From Bacteroidota bacterium (GTDB lineage Bacteria; Bacteroidota; Bacteroidia; Chitinophagales; Saprospiraceae), in NCBI GenBank assembly GCA_003045895.1, contig PZPC01000030.1, positions 1 to 58,727 on the forward strand: a stretch of DNA of 58,727 nucleotides, in the 5' to 3' direction. Under the pieces are notes generated by a model, which was not told the origin of the DNA, made no database searches, and was given only the letters and a program-made list of their open reading frames with translations. Numbering within the stretch: the first letter of the stretch is position 1; the number at the start of each line of letters is the position of its first letter. Shown piece after piece: positions 16,937 through 25,137 of the stretch. The translations under genes were made by a program, and so were the position numbers.

Positions 16937-18091
16937 CTAGTTCTTCCGCACCGCCATCCCCCGAAAACCGAAAGCCTGCCGCATCTTGTCGTAGATGGCG
17001 GTGTTTTCGTAGATGCCGGCAAAAAGCTGGGCACCCGGGCCGTAGGCAAAGACGGGAATAAGGGTGGCGGTGTGGTAGTCGCTGGTGAAAGCCCCAATGA
17101 TGGAGTCGCGGGTGGACCCGGGATTGATGGCGTAGCCGCCCGTTTCGTGGTCGGCGGTAACGATGACCAGGGTGTGGCCATCCTTTTCGGCAAAATCCAG
17201 GACAGCCCCGACGGCCTTGTCAAAGTCGAGCATCTCGGTGATGATGTAGCTGGAATTGTTGGCGTGGCCGCCCCAGTCGATCTGGGCACCCTCGATCATC
17301 AGGAAAAAGCCTTTGCTGTTGAATTTATCCAGGAAGTCACAGGCCAGGATGCTGGCGGGCGTCAGGTAGTCCCGGCCTTGTTCAACGGAGAGGGGATCGC
17401 TGTCCGACGTCAGGTAGGTCAGCTTTTTACTGTAGTCGACGGATAAATCTTTGAAGTTGGTCTCGAGGAAACTGCTGACGGCGTAACCTTTCTGGCGCAG
17501 TTCCTGCAGCAGGTCGCGCCCGTCTTCGCGGCGATCAAAATATTTCTTGCCGCCGCCGATGAACAAATCGATATCGGTATCGAGAAAATCGCGGGCGATG
17601 GGTTCGTAGTAAGTGCGTTGGGCTTCGTGGGCGATGAACGCAGCGGGGGTAGCGTGCACAATGGTGGAGGTGGTCACCATGCCGGTAGCCAGCCCCTGGT
17701 CGTCGGCTTCTTCCAGGATGGTGTACAAGGGTTTTCCCTCCGGATCCACCCCGATGGCGCCGTTGTAGGTCTTTTTACCGGCACTGAAAGCCGTGGCGCC
17801 GGCGGCGGAATCCGTGATGAGGTTATCCGAGCTGTAGGATTTGTGCAGGCCAATAACCGGAAAGCGCTCCAGGTTGAGGTGATCGCCGTTGCTGTAGAGA
17901 CCGGCAGATATCTGGGTCAGTCCCATCCCATCGCCGATCAGGAGGATTACGTTCCGGGGGCGGGCGGCGGGGGCCAGTTCTTCGATAACCGGTGGTGCCG
18001 TTGCAGGGTTCTTGGCCAGGGATGCGTTAGGCGTGGGGGTACAGGCCGTCTGCAGCAAAAAAAGGCAGGAAATTAATATCCAGTTATTCAT
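16937..18091 (-). CDS. Alkaline phosphatase, lipoprotein form
   Basis: 384 residues. The signal ends at LQTAC with C17, so this is a predicted lipoprotein. The alkaline phosphatase fold is clear: metal ligand D54 in LIGDGMG, the nucleophile S95 in TDSAAGATAFSAG, later metal sites in EGAQIDWGGHAN and TADHETGG, and a C-terminal HTATLIPVFAYGPGA histidine. It hydrolyses phosphomonoesters outside the cytoplasm and yields phosphate. The spacing to dprA upstream is 38 bases. No PhoB box is obvious. It belongs to the PhoA superfamily but is not necessarily orthologous to E. coli PhoA, so no symbol is given. Confidence 0.93.
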   Translation of the reverse strand: MNNWILISCLFLLQTACTPTPNASLAKNPATAPPVIEELAPAARPRNVILLIGDGMGLTQISAGLYSNGDHLNLERFPVIGLHKSYSSDNLITDSAAGATAFSAGKKTYNGAIGVDPEGKPLYTILEEADDQGLATGMVTTSTIVHATPAAFIAHEAQRTYYEPIARDFLDTDIDLFIGGGKKYFDRREDGRDLLQELRQKGYAVSSFLETNFKDLSVDYSKKLTYLTSDSDPLSVEQGRDYLTPASILACDFLDKFNSKGFFLMIEGAQIDWGGHANNSSYIITEMLDFDKAVGAVLDFAEKDGHTLVIVTADHETGGYAINPGSTRDSIIGAFTSDYHTATLIPVFAYGPGAQLFAGIYENTAIYDKMRQAFGFRGMAVRKN

Positions 18092-18129
18092 GATGCGTTG
18101 TTATAGCTTAGCGCATGTTGATACGCTGT

Positions 18130-19227
18130 TTAATTGACCAACATGTACCGTTTGCCCGGCAGTGCGCGGATCATTCCTTTGCATTCGATTTCCAACAAGA
18201 CGGTAGCTAACCTACCCGCCGATAAGCCACTTTCGTAGCTGAGCCGATCAATGTGCAAGCGCTCGTTTTGTCGCAACAAATCTACAATAATTTTTTCGTC
18301 AGGGCTCAGGGAGGTGAAGAGTTCCAGTTGCGCCTGCAGGGGGGTAGCACGTGCTTCCCAGCGCAGGTGGTAGGCAATATCTTCGGCTGATTCCAGGAGG
18401 GAAGCCCGGTGGGTCTTGATGAGCCAGTTGCAACCTTCGGAATGGCGATCGTGCAGTCGCCCTGGCATGGCAAAAACGTCGCGGTTGTAGATGTTGGCAA
18501 ATTCAGCCGTAATCAGGGAGCCGCCCTTCCGGGGACTTTCCACCACCACCAGCGCATCGCACAGCCCCGCCACAATGCGGTTGCGCATGGGAAAATGGCG
18601 CGGGTCTGGTTTGGTGTAGAAAGGATACTCGCTAATGAGTCCGCCCTGTTCCAGCATCGCTTCGGCGGTCTTGCGGTGGCTGCTGGGGTAGATGTGGCCC
18701 AGGCCATGGCCGATGACCCCCACCGTGGACAATTGCCCCTGCAGCGCCGCGCGGTGCGCCGCCACGTCGACGCCAAAGGCCAGCCCCGAGAGGATGAGCG
18801 GCTGGTAGGGCCGCAATTCTTCGACCAGCTTTTCCACCTGCGTCAGCCCGAAAGGGGTCGGCTTGCGGGTACCAATAATACCCACCGTGCGCAGGCCGTT
18901 CAGGGGGGCATTACCGCGGTAGTAGAGCAGCACGGGTGCCTGATCCAGGCGTCTTAATCGCTCGGGAAACTGTTCGTCCTGACAAAACAAAGGTTGAATC
19001 TGGTGCCGCTCCAGCAGGGGCAACTCGTCTTCGGCCAGCAGCAGGGCACGGCCATTGGGAATGTCGCGAGCGATGCGCTCGGTGATTCCGGAAATTTTGG
19101 TCAATTCCTTGGGCCGGGCCTCGAAAATGCCGCGGGCCGTGCCAAAATGAGCCAACAAATGACGGGCAATAACAGCTCCTACCCCCTCAATACGGGTGAG
19201 GGCTACCTTGTAGAGTAGATCTTCCAT
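18130..19227 (-). CDS. dprA: DNA-processing protein DprA (Smf)
   Basis: The start is at ATG 19227; the TTG six bases upstream is less likely. 365 residues: an N-terminal helix-hairpin-helix-like region (ALTRIEGVGAVIARHLLAHF), then the Rossmann-like DprA core with VGIIGTRKPTPFG, LSGLAFGVDVAAHRAAL and the SEYPF and NRIVAGL motifs, and a C-terminal winged-helix domain (from about 295). DprA loads RecA on incoming single-stranded DNA during natural transformation. It is transcribed away from the SH3-protein gene and may lead the operon that continues to the alkaline phosphatase gene. Confidence 0.96.
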   Translation of the reverse strand: MEDLLYKVALTRIEGVGAVIARHLLAHFGTARGIFEARPKELTKISGITERIARDIPNGRALLLAEDELPLLERHQIQPLFCQDEQFPERLRRLDQAPVLLYYRGNAPLNGLRTVGIIGTRKPTPFGLTQVEKLVEELRPYQPLILSGLAFGVDVAAHRAALQGQLSTVGVIGHGLGHIYPSSHRKTAEAMLEQGGLISEYPFYTKPDPRHFPMRNRIVAGLCDALVVVESPRKGGSLITAEFANIYNRDVFAMPGRLHDRHSEGCNWLIKTHRASLLESAEDIAYHLRWEARATPLQAQLELFTSLSPDEKIIVDLLRQNERLHIDRLSYESGLSAGRLATVLLEIECKGMIRALPGKRYMLVN

Positions 19228-19306
19228 AACCAAGAAAGAAATAGCCTGCCGGCGGGAGAAAACCTGAGAAAAATGGGATGTTACCGCTGATATTACCGGT
19301 TGGCGC

Positions 19307-19337
19307 GTTTATAATAAAAACAAATTTACTAATTTTG
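19307..19337 (+). promoter_or_regulatory. Bacteroidota-type promoter for the SH3 protein
   Basis: A perfect -7 box TAATTTTG at 19330-19337 has a GTTT sequence 19 bases upstream (19307-19310), in line with the Bacteroidota TTTG-N19-TAnnTTTG pattern. Transcription would begin near 19344, about 30 bases before the gene. Confidence 0.45.
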
Positions 19338-19375
19338 GTATAAATTTACCCTATTTTAAGACTAAAAGTTGCAAG

Positions 19376-19909
19376 ATGACCAAAGAAAAATCTTCTGGTT
19401 TGGTAAAAATTCAATTTGTGGTGTTTGGCATTTTGTTGTTGGTTTTCCTGGTTTGGGCCAACCGCCAGTGCAGCCGCAGCCAACAAAGTATCGAAGCCGA
19501 ACAACGGGCCATGGAATTGGCCCAGGCCAACAAAGACAGCCTGGCCTTGCTGGCCGCCCAGCCGCCAGCTCCGGCAATGGGTTCGGCGGCAGCAGCGACG
19601 GATACCATCGGTGGTGGCCAAATGCAGATCATTCGCGAAAAGCGCACCCCGCTGTACGTGACCATCGACAACCTGGCCCTGCGCAAAGGCCCGGGAGTGA
19701 ACTACGAGATTCTGGACCGGTTTCCGCTCTTCGAAGAGTTGAGCTTTCTCAACGAGGTCACCGATTCCATGTATACCATCAAACTGGGCACCAACCTCAC
19801 CACCATCGAACCCTGGGTAAAAGTGCGGAGCCGCAAAGGCCGCGACGGTTGGGTGTACGGTGCCGGCGTCGATTACTACAAACACCAATTGCCGGGTGTC
19901 GACCTGTAG
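19376..19909 (+). CDS. Membrane-anchored SH3-domain protein
   Basis: 177 residues. A single N-terminal helix (about 10-28, VKIQFVVFGILLLVFLVWA) anchors the protein, followed by a helical linker (QSIEAEQRAMELAQANKDS) and a bacterial SH3 domain from about residue 98 (TPLYVTIDNLALRKGPGVNYEIL split over two strands) to the end. Bacterial SH3 domains bind cell-wall peptides or serve as adaptors. The gene converges with that of a peptidoglycan glucosaminidase, only eight bases apart, which fits a cell-envelope role, though convergent genes need not be related. Confidence 0.75.
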   Translation: MTKEKSSGLVKIQFVVFGILLLVFLVWANRQCSRSQQSIEAEQRAMELAQANKDSLALLAAQPPAPAMGSAAAATDTIGGGQMQIIREKRTPLYVTIDNLALRKGPGVNYEILDRFPLFEELSFLNEVTDSMYTIKLGTNLTTIEPWVKVRSRKGRDGWVYGAGVDYYKHQLPGVDL

Positions 19910-19917
19910 CAGCTGGT

Positions 19918-20664
19918 TCAATTGTCGTATTGTGCGAGTTGGTAGGCCTTGATGGTCGCCAGCAATTGGTCATCCAAATCGGGAATGGTGTTGCCCTTGC
20001 TGTTGTTCATGGCTTTGGCCCAGGCTGCTACCTGGTTGGCGCTCAGTTTGCGCAGGCTGGCGTGTGGCCCGGTGGTAAAGTACAAACTGTGGTCGCGGAA
20101 GCTCAGCCAGGCATTGTCATAACGGCGCAGGCAGCTGGTGTGAGCGCCATCCTGGGTTTGTCCCTGCCAATCGTCGGTACAGGGCAGGGCAAAGAAATTG
20201 TTCCCCCTGGCCGCCGGTTCCAACTGCCCCGCCTGGCTTTGCAACAGGGCATGGGCCAGAATAATACTGGCGGGCAGACCAAATTTTTCTTGCTCGGCTT
20301 CGGCAACGTGGGCAAAACGCTTGACGAAAGCCCGCACCTGGCGGTCCTCCACCCGCTGTAGGTTTTCCAACCGGCTCAGGTCGGGGTTACTCGTCCACTG
20401 GGGTAGCAGGTCAAAGCGGGTGGTATTGGGTTCCGCGTCTAGTCCGTTATCGGTAAAGGTTTCCTTTCTAACGGGAGTCGTTTCCTGGTACTCCTCCACC
20501 GGTGCTTCTACCGGCTCTACGGGTGCTTGCACGCTGATGTTGAAAGACAGGTCTTTGCTCATGAAGGCATACAACAGGAGAATGACTACGCCGATCTTAA
20601 ACCAGTGCTGGTTGAGCAAGGCCCACAACTGGCCCAGCCCCAGGGGGTGTATTTCGTTTTTCAT
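19918..20664 (-). CDS. Membrane-anchored glucosaminidase (FlgJ/LytG-like)
   Basis: The start is put at ATG 20664 (MKNEIHPLGLGQLW); the frame upstream lacks protein-like sequence. 248 residues: one helix (about 20-36) with an N-in orientation, a proline- and glutamate-rich linker, and a C-terminal glucosaminidase domain (about 105-248). The motifs are FGLPASIILAHALLQSQAG, GNNFFALPC, a conserved YDNAWLSFRDHSLYF stretch and a final KAYQLAQYD. Enzymes of this family cleave the N-acetylglucosaminyl bond of peptidoglycan. The catalytic glutamate usually seen in the LAQ/HALLES position reads LLQSQAG here, so activity should be viewed with some caution. Confidence 0.82.
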   Translation of the reverse strand: MKNEIHPLGLGQLWALLNQHWFKIGVVILLLYAFMSKDLSFNISVQAPVEPVEAPVEEYQETTPVRKETFTDNGLDAEPNTTRFDLLPQWTSNPDLSRLENLQRVEDRQVRAFVKRFAHVAEAEQEKFGLPASIILAHALLQSQAGQLEPAARGNNFFALPCTDDWQGQTQDGAHTSCLRRYDNAWLSFRDHSLYFTTGPHASLRKLSANQVAAWAKAMNNSKGNTIPDLDDQLLATIKAYQLAQYDN

Positions 20665-20855
20665 GGCTGATATTTTGACGACAACAACGAGGATGCATTG
20701 TTCTACTTCACAAATATAAACCAAATTGTTTTAATTATAAACAATAAAAAACATTTTTGTTTTACCAATACCGGTATCCAACAACTGCCAGCCCGTTTTT
20801 CCGCCACCGCAGGTATTTTGTGGCTGGGATAAATACCGGGGTCTACGCAGGTTTA

Positions 20856-20886
20856 TTTTTTTAACGGGTCGAAGCGGTTATCTTTG
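20856..20886 (+). promoter_or_regulatory. Bacteroidota-type promoter for purD
   Basis: A perfect -7 box TATCTTTG at 20879-20886 is preceded at 19 bases by TTTT (20856-20859). The expected start is near 20893, giving a leader of about 60 bases before the purD ATG at 20953. Confidence 0.5.
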
Positions 20887-20952
20887 GGCTGCTAAACAAT
20901 ATACCGGCATTGACCTGGAACAGGTCGTGCATCACAAAACACAGCCTTGGTT

Positions 20953-22221
20953 ATGCGCATCTTATTACTGGGCAATGGCGGACGCGAACACGCTTTTGCC
21001 TGGAAACTCAGCCAGAGTCCGGCCTGCGAGGCCCTTTTTATTGCGCCGGGCAACGCTGGTACCTTACTACACGGCACCAATCTGGCCATCCAACCCACTG
21101 ATTTTCCTGCGGTAAAAACAGCCGTGCTGGACCACCACATCGACCTGGTCATTTGCGGACCGGAAGATCCACTGGTTCATGGTATCCAGGACTTCTTCGC
21201 GCAGGATGCCGAGCTGCAATCCGTCCTTTTTTTCGGGCCCAGCCAGGCCGCTGCCCAACTGGAAGGCAGCAAAGCCTACGCCAAGGTCTTTATGGAGGAA
21301 CAGGGAATCCCCACCGCTGATTACCGCGAGTTTTCCCTGGACCAACTCGAAGATGGCCTGCACTACCTGGCCACGCTCACGCCCCCCATTGTCCTGAAGG
21401 CCGATGGGCTGGCCGCCGGCAAAGGGGTTGTCATCCTCGACAATGTACAGGAAGCACAGGTCGAATTGCGGGCGATGCTCGCCGGGAAATTTGGCCAGGC
21501 GTCGGCGACGGTGGTCGTTGAAGAATTTCTGAGTGGGATCGAATTTTCGGTTTTCGCCTTTACCGATGGCCAGGACTACAAAATTTTACCGGTAGCCAAA
21601 GACTACAAACGCATCGGCGAAGGCGACACGGGCCTCAACACGGGCGGTATGGGATCGGTTTCGCATCCACCGTTTGTGGATGCCGCCATGATGCGCAAGG
21701 TGGAAGACCGCATTATCCGACCGACCATTGAAGGGTTGCGACTGCGGAACCTCACTTACCGGGGCGTGGTTTTCTTCGGCCTCATCAGCGTAGCGGGCGA
21801 ACCCTTCGTCATTGAGTACAATTGCCGCATGGGCGACCCCGAGACGCAATCCGTCTTTCCCCGCCTGAAAAACGACCTGGTGGAACTCTGCCGCGCCACC
21901 GCTGCCGGTGAACTGGCGGGCGTGGAGATCCAAATAGACGAGCGCGCCGTGGCTTCCATCATCCTGGTTGCGGGCGGTTATCCGGGAAATTACGAAAGAG
22001 GACTGGAAATTACGGGAATCAACGAGGTGCAGGACAGCCTGGTCTTCTACGCCGGCGTGCGGACTGACGGCGACCGCCTGCTCACCAACGGTGGCCGCGT
22101 GCTGGCGGTTACTTCCTACGGGGATACCTTTCAGGAAGCGCTGGCTATTTCCCGGAAAAATGCCGAAAAGATACACTTCAAGGGGGTGAATTTTCGCCGC
22201 GACATTGGCTTTGATCTGTAA
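20953..22221 (+). CDS. purD: Phosphoribosylamine-glycine ligase PurD
   Basis: The start is ATG 20953 (MRILLLGNGGREHAF), six bases after an in-frame TTG. The product has 422 residues with the PurD order: an N-terminal Rossmann-like domain, an ATP-grasp domain (LKADGLAAGKGVVI, VVVEEFLSGIEFSVFAF) and a C-terminal domain containing EYNCRMGDPETQ. It joins glycine to phosphoribosylamine, the second step of purine synthesis, in the cytoplasm. It stands alone rather than in a pur operon and has its own promoter-like sequence. The hairpin at 22247-22281 lies just after it. Confidence 0.97.
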   Translation: MRILLLGNGGREHAFAWKLSQSPACEALFIAPGNAGTLLHGTNLAIQPTDFPAVKTAVLDHHIDLVICGPEDPLVHGIQDFFAQDAELQSVLFFGPSQAAAQLEGSKAYAKVFMEEQGIPTADYREFSLDQLEDGLHYLATLTPPIVLKADGLAAGKGVVILDNVQEAQVELRAMLAGKFGQASATVVVEEFLSGIEFSVFAFTDGQDYKILPVAKDYKRIGEGDTGLNTGGMGSVSHPPFVDAAMMRKVEDRIIRPTIEGLRLRNLTYRGVVFFGLISVAGEPFVIEYNCRMGDPETQSVFPRLKNDLVELCRATAAGELAGVEIQIDERAVASIILVAGGYPGNYERGLEITGINEVQDSLVFYAGVRTDGDRLLTNGGRVLAVTSYGDTFQEALAISRKNAEKIHFKGVNFRRDIGFDL

Positions 22222-22246
22222 ATGCCCTACTAATCGTTGAATAAAA

Positions 22247-22281
22247 AAAGCGGTTGACCACGTGAAGTAGTCAACCGCTTT
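22247..22281 (-). terminator. Terminator after tRNA-Leu, probably bidirectional with purD
   Basis: A perfect 12-base-pair stem (AAAGCGGTTGAC and GTCAACCGCTTT) has an 11-base loop. On the minus strand it is followed by a run of T (TTTTTTTATT), which makes a classic intrinsic terminator for the tRNA. On the plus strand it may also stop purD transcripts. Confidence 0.85.
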
Positions 22282-22294
22282 GTATTTGAAATTG

Positions 22295-22378
22295 TGCCCA
22301 GAACAGGACTTGAACCTGCACGCCCTTGCGAGCACCAGCCCCTCAAGCTGGCGTGTATACCAATTTCACCACCTGGGC
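22295..22378 (-). tRNA. tRNA-Leu (anticodon GAG)
   Basis: Read on the minus strand, the acceptor arm GCCCAGG pairs with TCTGGGC (one G-U pair) and is followed by discriminator A. The anticodon stem CCAGC/GCTGG encloses the loop TTGAGGG, giving GAG, which reads CUC and CUU leucine codons. The long variable arm (TGCTCGCAAGGGCGT) is class II, as expected for leucine. The T loop is GTTCAAGTC. The 3' CCA is not encoded (the genome has CAA), so it must be added by nucleotidyltransferase. Confidence 0.95.
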
Positions 22379-22416
22379 TTTTAGCATAAAACTCCTGCTT
22401 TCCTGCAAAAGTTTCG

Positions 22417-22447
22417 CAAAGATAAAAAAAGGAGGAAAACTAGGTAA
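22417..22447 (-). promoter_or_regulatory. Promoter for tRNA-Leu
   Basis: On the minus strand a perfect -7 box TATCTTTG (22417-22424) lies about 40 bases upstream of the tRNA. Its -33 region reads TTAC, a poor match. The -7 box is identical to that of purD. Confidence 0.4.
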
Positions 22448-22479
22448 TGGTCTTGGCTATTTATTTTCACCGACCGTCA

Positions 22480-23328
22480 TTAACCCACGATAGAATGGCA
22501 AATATGATCGGGAATGATGCCCGTGGAGCTGATCCAATTAGCGGCGTCCTTGCTATGGGTATTGCCCGACAGGACCAGTGCGGTGGCGATGCCAAACTTA
22601 TTGCCGCCCAGGATATCGGTATGTAGGGTATCTCCCACCATAAGCACTTCTTCGCGCATAAAATTGCCCTCCCTGCTAATATCCTCGAAAGCGTAATTGA
22701 ACATCTGGGTATCGGGTTTGCCGAAGTGGATAAATTTGCGGTTCAGGATACTCTCCACCAGTTTGGCAATCCCCCCGGTAGCGATGGACACATCGCTTTG
22801 GGTTACGGGGTACAACTTGTCGCCATTGGCCACTATGACGGGGATATTGTTTTGGTTGAGCAAATTGACCGTTTTGTTGATATCGGTATTCCAGTCGAAG
22901 CCCTCGTCGTCGAGAAAGACCATGGCGCTGATATCCGCACAGTTTTCCAGGTCAACGCTACCCACCGGAACGCAAGGGAGCTCGGCCTGCAGAATGCAAC
23001 TGGCAGCAGCCGTGGTGCCCAGGTAAGCCACCCGACCGCTCTTCACTTTTTGTGCCAAAAACAGCTTGGCCATCATCCCCGAAGTAATGATTTCAGCCGG
23101 TAAAATCCCCGGCAAACCCTGTTCGGCAAAACGGCTGGCCTGTTGTTCAGGGCTCCGCGAGGCGTCGTTGGTGAGAATGCGAATGATCTTGCCCTGCTCC
23201 CGCAGCAGGCGAATGGTTTCCGGCGCGCCGGGAATCAGGCCCTGGTAATTTTTTACGACGCCGTAGGAATCAAGAAAAATAGCCCGGTAGGGTGCAGCAA
23301 TGTCGAGGAAGGAAGCGATGTTAAGCAT
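22480..23328 (-). CDS. HAD-superfamily phosphatase, NagD-like (subclass IIA)
   Basis: The start is ATG 23328 (MLNIASFLDIA); the longer frame upstream overlaps the neighbouring gene's end. 282 residues. HAD motif I is FLDSYGVV with nucleophile D20 and Tyr in place of the usual second Asp, as in the TIGR01459-like group where an aromatic residue follows. Motif II is LTNDASRS, the lysine region is HFGKPDTQMF, and motif IV is MVGDTLHTDILGGNKFGI. The C2 cap region (about 95-200) is of the NagD type. It is a cytosolic phosphatase of unknown substrate. It starts 19 bases after the stop of the APH-like kinase gene, so the two form an operon. Confidence 0.85.
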   Translation of the reverse strand: MLNIASFLDIAAPYRAIFLDSYGVVKNYQGLIPGAPETIRLLREQGKIIRILTNDASRSPEQQASRFAEQGLPGILPAEIITSGMMAKLFLAQKVKSGRVAYLGTTAAASCILQAELPCVPVGSVDLENCADISAMVFLDDEGFDWNTDINKTVNLLNQNNIPVIVANGDKLYPVTQSDVSIATGGIAKLVESILNRKFIHFGKPDTQMFNYAFEDISREGNFMREEVLMVGDTLHTDILGGNKFGIATALVLSGNTHSKDAANWISSTGIIPDHICHSIVG

Positions 23329-23347
23329 GATAGCTGATTTTTGTATT

Positions 23348-24367
23348 TTACAATTCCAGCGCCCGCAGTAGCTTATCGGCGTCAAATAGCTGGTCAATGG
23401 CCTGAAAATGCACCGTAAATGCCTCGTGTTGCAGTTGGCGGGCAAATGATGCCTGAAAAAAATTACGGCCAGCCCGAACCACGTAGTTCAGCAAAAAGAA
23501 CCGGTAGGCTTCTTTTATAAACAAGACCTCCGAACGGGTTAGCGGAAAAATGGCGTGGTATTTTTTCAGAAACAGGAGGAAGCGGTCTTCCATCAAAGTA
23601 CCGACATTGTAGGTGAAGGAGGTGCGGTCACCTACGTCGGAAACGACCCTGCTGATGAAGTAGAAGTCAACGATGCGGGAGCTCATCCGGAACCAGTCAT
23701 AATCCCAGCGGGAGAAAAATTTACCCGTAGCCGTCACGGAAAAATTACCGATGTTCCAATCCACAAAAACGGGAATTTTATCGAATCCGTGGGCATTGAT
23801 CTGGTGCGTATTGTCCAGAAACAGGTCACATTGCCGGCGGATGAGGGTAGCGTGGGCAGGGAATGCCTCATCGACGGTTGACAACAGCAAATTGATGTCG
23901 CTGGTCATCGTTTTCGACGTATTTGGCAACGTGTGGCGAATGAGCTGGCAGCTCTGGTGAAAATTCGCAAACTCGGTGGCCAACTGCTCAATATTCTTTT
24001 CGGACAACCGGTCAGGCATCCGGTTTTTGATCCGGATAGGCCGGAAGAACACCACCCAGGCGTCGATCTGGTCGTTCTGGAAACGGTGAAAAAACAGTTG
24101 GTTGCCTTTCATCAGGGCCCGCGCCAGGAAATTCTCGAAACGGACGGGCAGGTTATTGGACAGGACGTTGATGATCTCGTGGTCTTCCACAAAATGCTCG
24201 TAACGGCCAAAGTACGACAGCTTGGCAATGATGTTGTTGCCGTCAGCCAGGCGGACTTTGTAGACGTGGTTGGTAGACACCATGGCGCTGATGTCCGAGA
24301 TGCGCGCAATGGGCCGGCTGCTATCGTAAGCCAGCCAGGCGTAGCGAATAATGGTAATAAAATCCAT
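23348..24367 (-). CDS. APH-like phosphotransferase
   Basis: 339 residues with the layout of aminoglycoside/choline-kinase-like proteins. An N-terminal lobe carries VYKVRLADGNNIIAKL (an ATP-lysine strand). A helical C-lobe has a catalytic-loop candidate FVDWNIGNFSV, where the usual histidine before Asp is absent, and a metal-loop candidate WDYDW. Such proteins phosphorylate small molecules in the cytoplasm. Its gene precedes that of a HAD phosphatase by 19 bases, which suggests that both act on the same kind of metabolite. This is unlikely to be an antibiotic resistance gene, because the family is broad and mostly metabolic. Confidence 0.65.
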   Translation of the reverse strand: MDFITIIRYAWLAYDSSRPIARISDISAMVSTNHVYKVRLADGNNIIAKLSYFGRYEHFVEDHEIINVLSNNLPVRFENFLARALMKGNQLFFHRFQNDQIDAWVVFFRPIRIKNRMPDRLSEKNIEQLATEFANFHQSCQLIRHTLPNTSKTMTSDINLLLSTVDEAFPAHATLIRRQCDLFLDNTHQINAHGFDKIPVFVDWNIGNFSVTATGKFFSRWDYDWFRMSSRIVDFYFISRVVSDVGDRTSFTYNVGTLMEDRFLLFLKKYHAIFPLTRSEVLFIKEAYRFFLLNYVVRAGRNFFQASFARQLQHEAFTVHFQAIDQLFDADKLLRALEL

Positions 24368-24431
24368 ATATTAAAAAGCTTTAGCGCGTGTAGTGGTTCC
24401 AATCCACGATATTACAATTTTACCACCAAAC

Positions 24432-24462
24432 CAAAAATAATCCAGGAACCTTAACTAAAAAA
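24432..24462 (-). promoter_or_regulatory. Promoter for the APH/HAD operon
   Basis: On the minus strand the -7 box TATTTTTG (24432-24439) is a perfect TAnnTTTG match. TTTT lies 19 bases upstream (24459-24462). The expected start is near 24425, about 58 bases before the kinase ATG. Confidence 0.45.
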
Positions 24463-24551
24463 TCGAACCGTACAAACAATAAGACCTACCTTTTCCTTGT
24501 TTTAAGGCATAATTATTTCTATATTATTTCAACGCTACACAATTGCCTTTC

Positions 24552-24788
24552 ATGAAGCACATCTTTACACCTGAGGATTTAATTCCATACCTTTATTCCG
24601 AAGCTACCCTGAGGGAACGGCTAGCCGTTAAAGAAGCCCTGCGCCAGGATCCGCTACTGGCCAGCGAACTGGAGGAGCTACGAGCTGCCAAGCTACAGTT
24701 CCCCCAGGTAAAATTCAATGCTCCCAAGCGCAGCCTGCAAAGCATCCTCAACTACAGCAAGTCAAATGCCCTGGAAGAACACGTTTGA
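24552..24788 (+). CDS. Small hypothetical protein
   Basis: The start is ATG 24552; an in-frame TTG nine bases upstream is less likely. 78 residues, acidic and helical (EATLRERLAVKEALRQDPLL, ASELEELRAAK). The N-terminal part, with a short segment ending in a helix about DPLLASELEEL, recalls the zinc-free start of small anti-sigma-like proteins in Bacteroidota, but no cysteine or histidine motif is present, so I do not assign this. It is followed by a strong terminator. Divergent from the APH-like operon. Confidence 0.6.
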   Translation: MKHIFTPEDLIPYLYSEATLRERLAVKEALRQDPLLASELEELRAAKLQFPQVKFNAPKRSLQSILNYSKSNALEEHV

Positions 24789-24812
24789 GCAGGAAGCATT
24801 GGCCCCGTACAG

Positions 24813-24848
24813 AAAAGGTCTTGCCCTCACCGGAGCGCAAGACCTTTT
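24813..24848 (+). terminator. Intrinsic terminator after the small hypothetical gene
   Basis: The stem AAAAGGTCTTGC pairs with GCAAGACCTTTT (12 base pairs, loop of 12) and the right arm ends in four T followed by CTCGTTT. Confidence 0.85.
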
Positions 24849-24876
24849 CTCGTTTAGTACCCAATAAAAAAAGAAA

Positions 24877-24905
24877 GAGCGCAATGAACTTGTATCATTG
24901 CGCTC
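24877..24905 (-). terminator. Intrinsic terminator for the minus-strand AraC gene
   Basis: The stem GAGCGCAATGA pairs with TCATTGCGCTC (11 base pairs, loop of seven). On the minus strand it is followed by TTTCTTTTTTTATT. It lies about 230 bases beyond the AraC-type gene. Between 24906 and 25137 I see no gene, only GGCGCG-TG-CGCGCC (25059-25072) and a twice-repeated AAGTGGCACTT near 25107-25132. Confidence 0.75.
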
Positions 24906-25137
24906 TCGTCCTATCCAATTAAAACCGCTGGTGCCCGAAGATGGTATTGGCGCGCCTGATGGACGCCGAAGCACCAGCACTTCCACTGGATCAACACTGG
25001 CTGGCGGGTATCATGTACCAGCCCTTACCAATGGCTTGGCAAGTTAGGCACTAAATACGGCGCGTGCGCGCCACATTATAAGGTGGTCGAAGTTTTTTTG
25101 GGGGTGAAGTGGCACTTTGAAAAGTGGCACTTACGCG

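Noticed and set aside
23348-24367. Aminoglycoside resistance gene
   Set aside because: The fold is APH-like but the catalytic loop differs and the context with a HAD enzyme is metabolic.
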